Made by a program: the position numbers and the translations under genes. From contig NZ_CP043639.1 in assembly GCF_014217605.1 (NCBI RefSeq), forward strand, positions 2,972,001 through 3,036,000: a stretch of 64,000 nucleotides of DNA. The letters are read 5' to 3'. Below, piece by piece: positions 53,185 to 62,502 of this stretch; the first letter of the stretch is position 1; every line of letters begins with the position of its first letter. The notes beneath the pieces were generated by a model that was not told the DNA's origin, did no database searches, and saw only the letters and a list, made by a program, of their open reading frames with translations. The stretch comes from Sphingomonas sp. NBWT7. Lineage in GTDB: Bacteria > Pseudomonadota > Alphaproteobacteria > Sphingomonadales > Sphingomonadaceae.

Positions 53185-54039
53185 ATGTATTACCACGACA
53201 AACGTCTACAATATCCGGTCGAAGTTGAAAAGCCGAACCCGCAGTTCGCGCGAATGCTACAACAGGCGATTGGCGGCGTCGAAGGCGAGATCCGCGTGTG
53301 CATGCAGTATTTCTTTCAAGCGTGGGGCAACCGCGCGCCGACAACCAAGTACCGCGATATGCTTCTCCACACAGCGACCGAGGAGATTGGCCATATCGAG
53401 ATGCTCGCGACCGCCGTGGCACTGAACCTTGAGACGGCGCCTGCCTCACTGCAGGAGGAAGGTGCTGGCGACAGTATCGTAGGCGCCGTCATGGGCGGTG
53501 GAAGCGCCAAGGCAACGATCGAAGGATTGATCCACAAGAATTTGCTGTCGAGCGGGCTTGCGGCAATGCCGATGGACTCGGACGGCGTGCCGTTCAACAT
53601 GAGCCATATCTATGCCAGCGGCAACGTTGCGGCCGACATGTATTCCAATGTCGCGGCAGAGGCGACCGGGCGGGTGCTGGCGGTGCGCCTGTTCAACGCT
53701 GCCGAAGACAAGGGCATGAAGGACATGCTCCACTACATGATCGCCCGCGACACGATGCATCAGCAGCAGTGGCTCGCCGTTCTGGAAGAATTAGGCGGCC
53801 CGGCTGCCAATCTGCCAATCCCCAATTCTTTCCCGCAGGAGATGGAGGATCAGCAGAACAACTATAACTTCTATGCGACCGCAGTCGACGGGACGGTCCC
53901 GGAGGGGCGTTGGACCAGCGGCCCCGCGGTGGACGGCCGCGGCGAGTTCACCGTCTTTCAGAACCAGCCTTTGGGCGACGAACCCGTCCTGGGGCCGGCA
54001 CGACCGGACAGCGCCGCGCAGGACAAACAGATCGGCTGA
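53185..54039 (+). CDS. Manganese catalase
   Basis: 284 residues, normal length. Ferritin-like four-helix core with the dimanganese ligands: Glu in GGVEGEIRVCMQYFF, Glu and His in TATEEIGHIEMLAT, Glu in NVAAEATGRVLAVRLF and Glu/His in ARDTMHQQQWLAVLEE. It starts MYYHDKRLQYPVEVE, which is typical. It breaks down hydrogen peroxide without haem, useful in iron-poor or desiccated conditions. Good ribosome site GGGGAGTCAAC. It opens a cluster of stress genes on the same strand (MBL hydrolase, DUF892). Confidence 0.96.
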   Translation: MYYHDKRLQYPVEVEKPNPQFARMLQQAIGGVEGEIRVCMQYFFQAWGNRAPTTKYRDMLLHTATEEIGHIEMLATAVALNLETAPASLQEEGAGDSIVGAVMGGGSAKATIEGLIHKNLLSSGLAAMPMDSDGVPFNMSHIYASGNVAADMYSNVAAEATGRVLAVRLFNAAEDKGMKDMLHYMIARDTMHQQQWLAVLEELGGPAANLPIPNSFPQEMEDQQNNYNFYATAVDGTVPEGRWTSGPAVDGRGEFTVFQNQPLGDEPVLGPARPDSAAQDKQIG

Positions 54040-54045
54040 CGATCG

Positions 54046-54070
54046 CGGCCGGTGGCGTCCCCGCCGGCCG
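54046..54070 (+). terminator. Hairpin after the manganese catalase gene
   Basis: CGGCCGG (54046-54052) pairs with CCGGCCG (54064-54070), followed by TTCTTCGT. A modest stem with an 11-nt loop, 7 bp past the stop codon. It may reduce read-through to the next gene. Confidence 0.4.
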
Positions 54071-54095
54071 TTCTTCGTCCCAGACAGGATGACCG

Positions 54096-54950
54096 ATGCG
54101 GATCCACCATTTGAACTGCGGCACGGATTGCCCACTCGGCGGCGCGCTGTTCGACGGGCAGAGCGCAGGCCCACTGGCCAAACTGGTCTGCCATTGCCTG
54201 TTGATAGAAACCGATGCCCATGGACTGGTACTGATCGACACCGGTTACGGGCTGCGTGACGTGGCGAAGCCGCATGCCGGCCGCTCACCGCGTATCTCAA
54301 GGCCGTGGCGTCTTATGCTCAACATCCGGCTGCGTGAACGGGAAACCGCGGTTCGGCAGATCGAAGCGCTGGGTTTTCGGCCCCGCGACGTGCGCCACAT
54401 CGTCGTGACCCATCTCGATTTCGATCATGCCGGCGGGCTGGAGGACTTTCCCGAAGCGACCGTACACGTGATGCAGCGCGAATATGACGACGCGGCCGGG
54501 CCACATCGCGGCGTCGTCGCGCGCAATCGCTGGCGTCGCCCACAGTTCGACAAGGTGAGCGACTGGCGCCGCTATGGCGCGCGTGGTGCGCCGTGGTTCG
54601 GCTTCGACGCGGTGCGCGACCTCGACGGGTTGCCGCCGGAACTCCTGCTAATCCCGCTACCCGGCCATACGTGGGGCCATGCCGGCGTCGCGATCCGGCG
54701 CGATGACGGACGCTGGTTGCTCCATGCGGGCGACGCGTATTTCTACCGCGGCGAGATGCGCCAGGCACGGCGGCGCTGCACCCCCGGCCTGCGTGGCTAC
54801 CAGCGGCTGATGGAAGTCGACGCCACCAGCCGCCTGACCAATCAGGCGCGACTGCGCACCTTGTCGATCGAGCATCGCAGCGACGTGTCGATCGCATGTG
54901 CGCACGACCCGGTCGAGCTTGCCGCCTGTCAGGCGGGCCACCCGCTCTGA
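54096..54950 (+). CDS. MBL-fold metallo-hydrolase
   Basis: 284 residues. Metal-binding motif VTHLDFDHAGG (HxDxDH) plus His in IPLPGHTWGHAG and Asp in LLHAGDAYF; the Asp that ends the TGYG stretch (VLIDTGYG) is also in place. Overall it resembles the AttM/AiiA-like lactonase and hydrolase group. It starts MRIHHLNCGTDCPLGG. The substrate may be an N-acyl-homoserine lactone or another ester; the sequence does not decide. Starts 57 bp after the manganese catalase stop, with AGGATGACCG as a weak ribosome site. Confidence 0.88.
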   Translation: MRIHHLNCGTDCPLGGALFDGQSAGPLAKLVCHCLLIETDAHGLVLIDTGYGLRDVAKPHAGRSPRISRPWRLMLNIRLRERETAVRQIEALGFRPRDVRHIVVTHLDFDHAGGLEDFPEATVHVMQREYDDAAGPHRGVVARNRWRRPQFDKVSDWRRYGARGAPWFGFDAVRDLDGLPPELLLIPLPGHTWGHAGVAIRRDDGRWLLHAGDAYFYRGEMRQARRRCTPGLRGYQRLMEVDATSRLTNQARLRTLSIEHRSDVSIACAHDPVELAACQAGHPL

Positions 54951-54989
54951 CACCCGCTTCCCCAACATCAACTCAGAAGGAAAACTACC

Positions 54990-55514
54990 ATGGCCAGTCA
55001 GCTCGATACGTTTCGCGAACTGTTCATCACCGGGCTCGTCAACGCGCACGCGGTCGAGAAACAGGCGCTGGCGATTATGACGCCGCAAGTGTCGCGGATC
55101 GAACATTATCCGGAGGTCGCCGATCGATTGCGGCTTCATATCAAGGAAACGAACGCGCAGATCGCCCGGCTCGACGAGATTCTCGCCGGCTTCGACACGA
55201 GCAGTTCGACGATAAAGGATATCGGGCTGAGCATGTCGGGCGGGGCGGCGGCGATCGCACACAGTGTTGCGGGCGACGAGATCCTAAAAAACAGCTTTGC
55301 CAATTACGCGTTCGAGCATTTCGAGATCGCCGCCTATAAATCGCTGCTGGTGCTGGCGGAAGACGGCAGGTTCGTCACCGCGACGCCGTTGCTGATGCAG
55401 TCGCTGAGCGAAGAGCAGAGCATGGCACAGTGGATCGACGAAACGCTCCCGATCGTCACGCGGCGCTATGCCACGCTTTACGCCGAGAACGGCAGTCCCG
55501 AGGCGAAGGTTTGA
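54990..55514 (+). CDS. DUF892 ferritin-like protein (YciE/YciF type)
   Basis: 174 residues. Four-helix bundle of the DUF892 family: LFITGLVNAHAVEKQALAIM, HIKETNAQIARLDEIL, NYAFEHFEIAAYKSLLVLAE, SLSEEQSMAQWIDETL. It has the Glu/His positions expected for a di-iron or related metal site. Members are induced by general stress. Good ribosome site AGAAGGAAAACTACC. Third gene of the run that begins with manganese catalase. Confidence 0.92.
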   Translation: MASQLDTFRELFITGLVNAHAVEKQALAIMTPQVSRIEHYPEVADRLRLHIKETNAQIARLDEILAGFDTSSSTIKDIGLSMSGGAAAIAHSVAGDEILKNSFANYAFEHFEIAAYKSLLVLAEDGRFVTATPLLMQSLSEEQSMAQWIDETLPIVTRRYATLYAENGSPEAKV

Positions 55515-55793
55515 TCGGAATGCGCCGCTGGCAGGACGCACGGTGATGCGGCAAGGGCACGGCGACGTCGGCCGGCGCGCCGGGCTTCGAACAACCCGTT
55601 CGATTATGACCAGGGCAAGCTCGGCTAACTCTATTGGCTCGCGCGGGAGGTAGCGATGCGCGTCGCGCATCTGCCGGCCGCCAACGCTACCGATACAGCG
55701 GCGGCTGAGCGGAGAGCCGGCGTGCGTGCCTGGATCGATCCGGCGACGGACGAGGCGCATGGCAGTGGCGCGGATGCTGGCGCCGAGCCCTGA
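55515..55793 (+). pseudogene. Degraded gene remnant
   Basis: In one frame the segment reads NNPFDYDQGKLG, a TAA, then LYWLAREVAMRVAHLPAANA and on to a TGA at 55793. This looks like the 3' part of a real protein interrupted by a stop. A 45-codon frame inside it (ATG 55656) has a strong GGGAGGTAGCG site, so a short product may still be made. Family unknown. Confidence 0.35.
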
Positions 55794-55829
55794 AGCAAGC
55801 CCAAGATAGCCAAGCTGCCACCGGCGTGA

Positions 55830-56835
55830 CCATGCCGGCACTTCAGGAATGCCGCGTTGCTCTGGTGCTGGCCGGGCAATGCGCTTGGTGCCTATCAGGC
55901 GGGCGTGTTCCAAGCGCTAACGGAGCGTGGAATCGAGCCCGACTGCAGGATCGGAACCTCGGTCGGCGCGATCAACGAAACGATCATCGCGGGCAATATG
56001 CCCCAGCAAAGGCTGTTGCGCCTCACGCATCCGTGGCGTCCCGCCAGCACTGACGGCGGCTGGCCCGACTGGACTGCCGCGTTCCCCGAGACGTGGCGGC
56101 GTACGGCGGAAGCGCCTGGCACGCTGGCCGGCGGCCGGCCGGGCGTTCGCCCCTGCCGGCACCGCACTGATTGTGGAAGCAGCACGACGCCGGCGCTCTA
56201 CGACACCGCCCCGCTTGCTACGACGCTTGCCCGCCTGGTCGATTTCACCCGGTCGAACAGCGGCGCGATGCGGTACGCGGCGTTGGCCGTAGACCTTGAG
56301 ACGGGTGACGACGCAGTGTTCGACACGCAGAACGGCACGTTTGCGGCCTAGCATGTCCGCGGAAGTGCCGCCGTGCCCCCATCGTTTCCAGCGGTTTCGA
56401 TCGACGGCCGATTGTTCGTCGATGGCGGGCTGTCGGCGAATATGCCGCTTGATTCGCTACGCGACGCCGACCGGCCTGCCGACGCTATGCATCGCTGTCG
56501 ACATGCTGCCGGCATCGGGTATCCGGCCTTCGACGCTGGGCGAGTTGGTTTCGCGCACCCAAGACCTGATCTTCGCCGCGCAATCACGTCGGAGGATCGA
56601 GCGTTGGCGCCGGGCCTATGTGTACGATCCGTGATACCGCGACAGTTCGGTGACGCTGGTTCGGCTCGCCTACGACGGTCAGGCGCGCGAAGTGGCAGGC
56701 AAGGCGATGGATTTCTCGCCCGCATCGGTCGGGTCGCGCTGGGACACCGGCTATCGCGCCGGGAGCGGCCTTCTCGCTCGGCTCGACCGTGGGGCGATCG
56801 CCGCCGGCGGTGCCGGACTGACGATCGCCGCGTAA
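55830..56835 (+). pseudogene. Patatin-like phospholipase gene with many frameshifts
   Basis: Pieces in different frames line up as one patatin/RssA-like protein: GNALGAYQAGVFQALTERG with the serine motif GTSVGAI (55875-55980), GGWPDWTAAFPETWRRTAE, ARLVDFTRSNSGAMRYAALA, AVSIDGRLFVDGGLSANMPL (Asp-Gly dyad, near 56400), LPTLCIAVDMLPASGIRPST, then SVTLVRLAYDGQAREVAGKA and SPASVGSRW at the end. At least five frame changes and a stop near 56349 separate them. Normal members are lipid acyl hydrolases. The gene is clearly non-functional as read, either decayed or badly sequenced. Confidence 0.85.
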
Positions 56836-56851
56836 CGGGCCGCGACCAGCG

Positions 56852-57313
56852 CTAGAAGAGCGTTCCGGCCAGATCGTCAGCCGCGCCGGTCCTGACCACC
56901 GGTGTCGCCACGACCAATGGCGCGTCGGCACGGCCACGCCGGCGACCGATCATGTAAGCCACCGCAGCCGTGACGACGATCCACGGCCAGGGTGACGCGG
57001 CATCGGAGACGGTCGGCGGCGGCGGTGCGGAATGGCTGTGAACATCGCTTGTCGAGGCAGCGTGCGACGACGAAGGCGCGGGCCCCGCGGGTGCCGTTGC
57101 CTGACCGGTTTTTACCGAATGTATCGGTGGAGCGACGACCGCGATGCCGGACGTCTCCTCCACCTCGAACGATGGCTGCCCCGGCGGCGAGACGGTGTGG
57201 CGCAACGCCGGGAAGGCGGCGTCGCTTGCCGCCTCTCCGCGCAAGCCGTTCTCGGCCGCAGCCTGATGATTGTCGGGGTCCGCGGTGCCGTAGAGGTGGG
57301 TCGTATCGTTCAT
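56852..57313 (-). CDS. Single-pass membrane hypothetical protein (153 aa)
   Basis: ATG 57313 follows AAAGGACCGATACG. The N-terminal 100 residues are disordered and Pro/Ser/Ala-rich; one transmembrane helix (WPWIVVTAAVAYMIG) with a positive RRRGRAD flank lies at about 110-125, followed by a short tail. The only firm statement is membrane location. First gene upstream is the 81-residue gene; both lie on the strand of the 741-residue protein gene and probably share its transcript. Confidence 0.75.
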   Translation of the reverse strand: MNDTTHLYGTADPDNHQAAAENGLRGEAASDAAFPALRHTVSPPGQPSFEVEETSGIAVVAPPIHSVKTGQATAPAGPAPSSSHAASTSDVHSHSAPPPPTVSDAASPWPWIVVTAAVAYMIGRRRGRADAPLVVATPVVRTGAADDLAGTLF

Positions 57314-57370
57314 CGTATCGGTCCTTTCAGGAGAAACGGCGCAAGGTGCAGGGCAGAACCAGTAGCAGCG

Positions 57371-57616
57371 TCATCGCGCAGCCTTCACCTGCTGCGCCCG
57401 GCGCAAAAGCATGCGGAGCTGGGCATCGTGCGCGAGCGCCGCGGGCAGATCGGTCGCGGCGCGTAGCCCGGCGACGCTGGATATGTTGCGGATCGTGCGG
57501 TGCGTCTGGTTGATCACCTGGCCAACCATCGCGCGTCGTTCGATCTCGCCGTGTTCCTCCATCACGATGCGCTTGCCGGACAGTTTGGTTTTCACCACGC
57601 TGATATCTACTCCCAT
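57371..57616 (-). CDS. Small helical hypothetical protein (81 aa)
   Basis: ATG 57616 lies ten bases inside the 3' end of the 741-residue protein gene, so translation is coupled. The protein starts MGVDISVVKTKLSGKRIVME and has a helical, basic character (RRAMVGQVINQTHRTIRNIS, AHDAQLRMLLRRAQQVKAAR). No family recognised. The coupled position and codon pattern make it a real gene. Confidence 0.65.
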   Translation of the reverse strand: MGVDISVVKTKLSGKRIVMEEHGEIERRAMVGQVINQTHRTIRNISSVAGLRAATDLPAALAHDAQLRMLLRRAQQVKAAR

Positions 57617-59832
57617 GTCAGGATGAGGCGGCCACTTGCGGGGACGTGGAAGTCGATCCGGTCGCGCCCGGTATGTCTGGGCCGGATGATGTCGCCGCCG
57701 GCGGTCATCAGCGTCGGCTTGCCGATCGCGCGGCGCTTCACGCGCACCAGGCTGAAATCGGCGACGCAAGCCTCACCCCCATCGAGCGTCAGACTGAGCG
57801 CCCGGTCACCGGTGCGCTCGCACGCGTAGACGAAATGGTCGCAAAAGAGCCGGAAGGGCGCGCCTTCGACGTGGTGGAACGCGCGCGTGGCGAAGATGAA
57901 GGCAGCGCCCGCGCCATATACCTCCTGCCCCACCTGGCCGGCTTCCTGCCCGTCGGGATAGAGATCTTCCAGCGGGAAGGAGAGCGCGCGATCGACATGA
58001 CCGTTCGCATCGCGTTGCTTGGCGGCTATCGCTTCCTTGGGCAGCGCATCGGGATAATAAAACCAGGCGCGCGACAGCGCGTAGCGGCAATATTGGGATA
58101 CCAGCAGTCGTGCCGCCGGTTCGAGGTCAGGTCCGCTGTCGCCTAAATAGCGCTCGAACGCGAGGAAGGCTTCGAAACACTCATAGATCGCCATGTACGG
58201 CGCGTCCTGCAGGCACGTCACGCCCATGAACGTCTCGTACGCCGACGCATGTCCCAGCCGGCTCTGCCACAGGACCGAATTGTGGAAGAAGCTGGCGAGA
58301 TAGACGTAGCTCTGGTCAAGATAGACGTGGCGATTGGTGATGCGCCACAACCGCATGCATGCCGCCGCGCCCCAGGCCGTGAGGTTGGCCTGGTAATTGA
58401 GATCGAAGCCCAACCCGATCGCCGCCTCGATCGCAGCCTGTGCTTCGGCGATATAGCGCGGTTCGTCGGTCAGCTCATACGCCTGAAGCATGATCCAGGC
58501 GTAGATCCCGCCGACGTCGGTTTGCCCGCGACCGTCGGCACCAGCAGTCTCGGTGATGACCGAGAAATCGGTGACCTTGAACTGGATCGGCCAGCGATAG
58601 TCGAAATGGTGCGCGACTTTGATCGCATAGTCGAGCGACTTCAGCAGCAGGTCGCGCGCCTCTCCGTCCCCGCCGAGCGCGAGATTGCCGAGATTGAGGA
58701 GCGGGTGATAGAGATACCAGCTGTCGACGGCATCGGCATCCTTGTCCTTGCCGACGTTGGGCAGGTAGCGCCGCAGCGTCTTCAGCTTTGCGTCGTAGAA
58801 TTTTGGCACGCCGCGCTTCAGCTCAGCTTCGAGCGCGGTTGGCTCGCCGATCCACTTGCCCCAATCGTGCAGCGCGGAAATCAACGACATCTGTACCATG
58901 ATGTCGGGATATTCGGCTGCGGTGTATGGGTGAACGTAGCGGTGGCCGTAGTGGCGGATCGTGGCTTCGGGCGCGCTTTCAAGATCATCCAGCGTGCGAT
59001 CCGCGCGGTCGATCCAGTCCCGATAGCTCGTCTGCGGTAGGTCGATCATGCGATACGCTGCACCCAGCATTTGCAGGAAATGCCGCGCCGATTGCCGCTC
59101 GTCCGGGGGCGGATCATGGCGAAAAACCATAATCGCGTCAGACAACGCCACTGCCTTGCCTGCGGGCAGCGAAGCGGCGGACGACATTTCACCTAATGGC
59201 GGGGTAGGTGGCAGATACCCCAACTCTGGCCAGATACCGCCCACTACGCCTTCGGGTTTGGTGCCCGTCGCAAGGAAAACGTCGTTAAGGGCGGTCAGGT
59301 TCTGGAAATACAGGACGTTGCCGAACGACGGCTCTTCGATCCTGAAGTAGATCAGCCCCGCGTTCACGCCGCGCTGCTGCGCCTGGACGATGCCGGCCGT
59401 GCCGAGCGGATCGCCGGCCCGATCAATCGGGTAAAGATCCCGCGGCGTGAATGGCATCAGCATGTCCACAGCGGGCGTGAAGCACACGGTGACGCGCAGC
59501 CGCTCGAGCATGTCATGCGCGGTCTCGAAGACGATGCGATGCCCCCCCATCGCGCTATCTACTGAGATGCGGCGCGCCTCGCCCTCGCGGGCACGTTCCA
59601 ACCGCCAGGTGAAAGGCCCGGCCATAAAGGCGACCCGTATCGCGAGCCCACCCTGCCGCTGGCGGCGCGCGAGCGCCCATAGCGAATCCCCGATCGCGCG
59701 CACTTCGACCGCAATGTTGCCGACCTCGAACGACGTCACGCGCTCCCCGAGCTCTTCGTGAAGCGCCGATCGCAGCGCCAGCACAAAGGGACTTGCTGGC
59801 ATGGTCGACGCGGCGGTAGCGGCTGATGCCAT
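57607..59832 (-). CDS. Large unknown protein with a probable alpha/alpha-barrel domain (741 aa)
   Basis: An N-terminal beta-rich part (about 1-240, FVLALRSALHEELGERV, FTWRLERAREGEARRISVD) is followed by an all-helical domain of ~400 residues with repeated Trp/Tyr-rich helices (HDWGKWIGEPTALEAELKRG, DSWYLYHPLLNLGNLAL, YAWIMLQAYELTDEPRYI, QANLTAWGAAACMRLWRIT) and a short C-terminal beta part (LSLTLDGGEACVADFSLVRV). The helical pattern is that of six-hairpin glycosidases, but I see no catalytic motif I can name. No signal peptide. An EcfG-type promoter candidate lies just upstream. It is divergent from the zinc alcohol dehydrogenase gene. Confidence 0.85.
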   Translation of the reverse strand: MASAATAASTMPASPFVLALRSALHEELGERVTSFEVGNIAVEVRAIGDSLWALARRQRQGGLAIRVAFMAGPFTWRLERAREGEARRISVDSAMGGHRIVFETAHDMLERLRVTVCFTPAVDMLMPFTPRDLYPIDRAGDPLGTAGIVQAQQRGVNAGLIYFRIEEPSFGNVLYFQNLTALNDVFLATGTKPEGVVGGIWPELGYLPPTPPLGEMSSAASLPAGKAVALSDAIMVFRHDPPPDERQSARHFLQMLGAAYRMIDLPQTSYRDWIDRADRTLDDLESAPEATIRHYGHRYVHPYTAAEYPDIMVQMSLISALHDWGKWIGEPTALEAELKRGVPKFYDAKLKTLRRYLPNVGKDKDADAVDSWYLYHPLLNLGNLALGGDGEARDLLLKSLDYAIKVAHHFDYRWPIQFKVTDFSVITETAGADGRGQTDVGGIYAWIMLQAYELTDEPRYIAEAQAAIEAAIGLGFDLNYQANLTAWGAAACMRLWRITNRHVYLDQSYVYLASFFHNSVLWQSRLGHASAYETFMGVTCLQDAPYMAIYECFEAFLAFERYLGDSGPDLEPAARLLVSQYCRYALSRAWFYYPDALPKEAIAAKQRDANGHVDRALSFPLEDLYPDGQEAGQVGQEVYGAGAAFIFATRAFHHVEGAPFRLFCDHFVYACERTGDRALSLTLDGGEACVADFSLVRVKRRAIGKPTLMTAGGDIIRPRHTGRDRIDFHVPASGRLILTWE

Positions 59833-59868
59833 TTACGCTGTTCCTGCTGCCAGTTAATCCTCCTGCTT

Positions 59869-59895
59869 GAACAGAGATCGAGCCCCCGGCGTTCC
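59869..59895 (-). promoter_or_regulatory. Candidate EcfG (general stress) promoter
   Basis: On the minus strand GGAAC (59895-59891) is followed after about 18 bases by GTTC (59872-59869), close to the alphaproteobacterial EcfG consensus GGAAC-N16/18-CGTT. It lies about 37 bp before the ATG of the 741-residue protein gene, with AGGAGGATTAAC in between. Seen by eye only; -10 matches imperfectly. Confidence 0.4.
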
Positions 59896-60098
59896 TGAGA
59901 ATAAGATAGAACATTCCTTACATAGATCAGGCCTATTTGTTAACAGAGATCAGCTAAATCTGCAGAATACTGTCGTGAAACGATAATAATACAAGCTAGT
60001 TTCTGTCTAACCTATAGCAACTTCAGGAACCATCGCTGTACGCGAAAGATTACCTGGACTGGCCACGTGATATCGGCTGGTTCCTGGAGGTTTATTTG

Positions 60099-61247
60099 AT
60101 GCAAGCGATGAACTATCGGGGACCGTACCGCGTGCGTGTCGATGAAAAGCCGATGCCACAGATACAGCACCCCGAGGACGCGATCGTCCGCGTCACACGG
60201 TCGTGCATCTGCGGATCCGATCTGCACCTGTATCACGGCATGGTTCCCGACACCCGCGTGGGCATGACGTTCGGGCACGAGTTCTGCGGAACGGTGGAAC
60301 AGGTCGGTACCGAAGTTCGCAACCTGAAGCCGGGCGACCATGTCCTCGTGCCGTTCAACATCGCCTGCGGCAAATGCCATTTCTGCCAGCAGGGTCTGTT
60401 TGGCAATTGCCACGAATCGAATGCGCAGGCGACGGCAGTCGGCGGCATCTTCGGCTATTCACATACCGCCGGCGGGTACGATGGTGGACAGGCACAATAT
60501 GTTCGCGTTCCCTATGCCGATGTCGGCCCAACGGTGATCCCCGACTGGATGGATCATGACGACGCCGTTTTGCTGACCGATGTGGTGCCGACAGGCTATC
60601 AGGCAGCCGAGATGGGCGGGATCCAGCCGGGCGACACGGTAGTCGTCTTCGGTGCCGGTCCGGTCGGGCTGATGGCCGCGCGATCGGCATGGCTGTTTGG
60701 TGCGGGGCGGGTGATCGTGATCGATCATGTCGACTATCGACTGGAATTCGCCCGCGTCTTCGGACCAGCGGAGGTCTATAACGTCCGCGAGATCGACGAC
60801 ATGGTCGTGTTCCTCAAGAAACAGACGGACTCGCTTGGCGCCGACGTATGCATCGACGCGGTCGGCGGCGATGCGGCGGGAAACGCGATCCAGACGCTGC
60901 TCGGCACGAAGCTGAAGCTGGAGGCGGGCAATGCGATCGCGCTGCACTGGGCGATCAATTCGGTCAAGAAAGGCGGGATCGTCTCGATCGTCGGGGTCTA
61001 CGGCCCGACCGGAAACATCGTGCCCATCGGCAACGTGGTCAACAAGGGTATCACGATCCGTGCCAATCAGGCTTCGGTGAAGCGATTGCTGCCGCGCCTG
61101 ATCGAGCATGTCAAAGCAGGGCTTATCAATCCAAAGGCGATGATAACCCACCGCGTGCCGCTGGCCGACATCGCCGACGCCTATCACATCTTCTCGGCGA
61201 AGCTCGACGGCTGCATCAAGCCCGTGCTTCTCCCCAACGGTCAGTGA
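60099..61247 (+). CDS. Zinc-dependent alcohol dehydrogenase, glutathione-independent formaldehyde dehydrogenase type
   Basis: 382 residues. Catalytic zinc ligands in CICGSDLHLYHG, FGHEFCGTVEQVG; structural zinc cysteines in IACGKCHFCQQGLFGNCHES; Rossmann motif VVVFGAGPVGLMAARSAWL and NAD-binding VIVIDHVDYRLEFA. Medium-chain dehydrogenase of the formaldehyde/alcohol group, with the insert GGDAAGNAIQTLLGTKLKLE that typifies the FDH-like members. It oxidises an alcohol or aldehyde with NAD; the exact substrate is not settled. ATG 60099 has GGAGG nine bases upstream; the TTG before it is less likely. Followed after eight bases by a small membrane protein gene. Confidence 0.94.
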   Translation: MQAMNYRGPYRVRVDEKPMPQIQHPEDAIVRVTRSCICGSDLHLYHGMVPDTRVGMTFGHEFCGTVEQVGTEVRNLKPGDHVLVPFNIACGKCHFCQQGLFGNCHESNAQATAVGGIFGYSHTAGGYDGGQAQYVRVPYADVGPTVIPDWMDHDDAVLLTDVVPTGYQAAEMGGIQPGDTVVVFGAGPVGLMAARSAWLFGAGRVIVIDHVDYRLEFARVFGPAEVYNVREIDDMVVFLKKQTDSLGADVCIDAVGGDAAGNAIQTLLGTKLKLEAGNAIALHWAINSVKKGGIVSIVGVYGPTGNIVPIGNVVNKGITIRANQASVKRLLPRLIEHVKAGLINPKAMITHRVPLADIADAYHIFSAKLDGCIKPVLLPNGQ

Positions 61248-61255
61248 GGGACACT

Positions 61256-61807
61256 ATGTTGACCACCGAACTGGTCGATACCGCGACGATTCCCGGCTGG
61301 GGTGTCGATGCCGATCCGAAGAACAATCCTACCTATCCGATCCGCCATATCGAAGACCAGCAGACGCGCGGGCTGACGTGGGACCGTCCAGCAATTCAAG
61401 TGCCGGACGTCGAGGTGCTGCGATCGATCGAGCACAATCGGTTGCCTGCGGTCGTCGGCACCTCGACGCCGCCGAGCGGCGTGTCCGGCGCGATCAGACG
61501 CTATGCGTTCCGACGCAGTGAATCGGATTGGTGGCACTGGCTACTGCTGATGGGCGCGGACCGCATCAACGTCGTCGAAGGCGTGGTGCAGGATGTCGCA
61601 AGAGGCCGCCTACCCAACATACCCGCCGAAATGGGTGCGCGGGCCGAATGGCGGCACAACAAGACTGGCCTTGCGCGAAAGGTCGGTACGCTGATCGGCG
61701 TCGGTGCCGCGCTCTATCTCGCGTTACGGCGAGAAGGTGGGCCAGCAATTCCACACACTCCGGACTTAGCCGATGCTGCGCGGCCTGCACCACCCGCGCC
61801 GCTATGA
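61256..61807 (+). CDS. Small membrane-associated hypothetical protein (183 aa)
   Basis: ATG 61256 has GAGGGACACT upstream and starts 8 bp after the dehydrogenase stop, so it is co-transcribed. It has a conserved-looking soluble part (TTELVDTATIPGWGVDADPK, TPPSGVSGAIRRYAFRRSES), a Trp-rich SDWWHWLLLMGADRINVVEG, and one hydrophobic helix near the end (VGTLIGVGAALYLAL). No family recognised. Confidence 0.75.
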   Translation: MLTTELVDTATIPGWGVDADPKNNPTYPIRHIEDQQTRGLTWDRPAIQVPDVEVLRSIEHNRLPAVVGTSTPPSGVSGAIRRYAFRRSESDWWHWLLLMGADRINVVEGVVQDVARGRLPNIPAEMGARAEWRHNKTGLARKVGTLIGVGAALYLALRREGGPAIPHTPDLADAARPAPPAPL

Positions 61808-61929
61808 TACAATGCGAACCGTCGGCGGCTGCAGCCTCTTCGCAATGTCCTTGCGTCAGTCGTCTGCCGTGCCCAAAATCGGTAGCATGCCGGGCAACCG
61901 GGATCGCTCGACGCCGATGGCAAGGCCCC

Positions 61930-62079
61930 GATGTTGTCACAACGATCCAGTGGATGGACGGCACAGACCCGAAGTCAGCCTTGCGCAAAAAACTGGTCAT
62001 AACATCGGTATGGCGGAAGCGAGCTGGAGGTTGGGGGATCGTCGTTGCTCACGAGTCTTTAATGCCGCCATCTCGCTGA
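61930..62079 (+). pseudogene. 3' remnant of a SnoaL/DUF4440-like gene
   Basis: The last 50 codons read TIQWMDGTDPKSALRKKLVI, SVWRKRAGGWGIVVAHESLM and end at a TGA, the C-terminal strands of the NTF2-like SnoaL/DUF4440 fold. The 5' part cannot be found in any frame, so only a fragment remains. Confidence 0.55.
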
Positions 62080-62304
62080 CACCGAATGTCCGCTTACCCC
62101 CCTCCATCTATGCCGCTCAGCAGCTTGGATGCGATCGCTTCAACCGGCCCGCGGGCGGACATGAACGAGCGGCGGGTTTCGGGACGCGGGCAAAGCGGCA
62201 CGAGTGTCGTGTGTTGGGTCCTTGTGAAAAGAGCAGCTAACATCAGCTTGTTCGCCATGCGATCGGACGCTGCCAATCTTGACGGGTCCTGCTAGCAAGC
62301 GTCC

Positions 62305-62502
62305 ATGCTTAAAACACGGATGAAGCGCCAAGCAGCCAAAATCGGGCGCGCGGTCGATCGCCTTGCTGCCATTGAGGCGTCGGTGGCCGCCCTTGCCGAT
62401 GAGGACCTGCTCGACTTGGCTGACATCTTTGCCGCAGGCGAGCCCACACCCCTGCGTGAAATGGCTGCGGCAGAAATGCTCCATCGCAATCTCAGCCTGT
62501 GA
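62305..62502 (+). CDS. Small hypothetical protein coupled to the YecA gene (65 aa)
   Basis: ATG 62305, or ATG 62320 ([20 protein letters not shown]). Helical, with [21 protein letters not shown]. Its TGA overlaps the GTG of the UPF0149 gene (GTGA), so the two are translated together. No family recognised. Confidence 0.6.
   Translation: MLKTRMKRQAAKIGRAVDRLAAIEASVAALADEDLLDLADIFAAGEPTPLREMAAAEMLHRNLSL

Noticed and set aside
60018..60045. GGAAC before the zinc dehydrogenase considered as an EcfG promoter
   Set aside because: At the proper distance only GATTAC is found, with no GTT-type -10 element.
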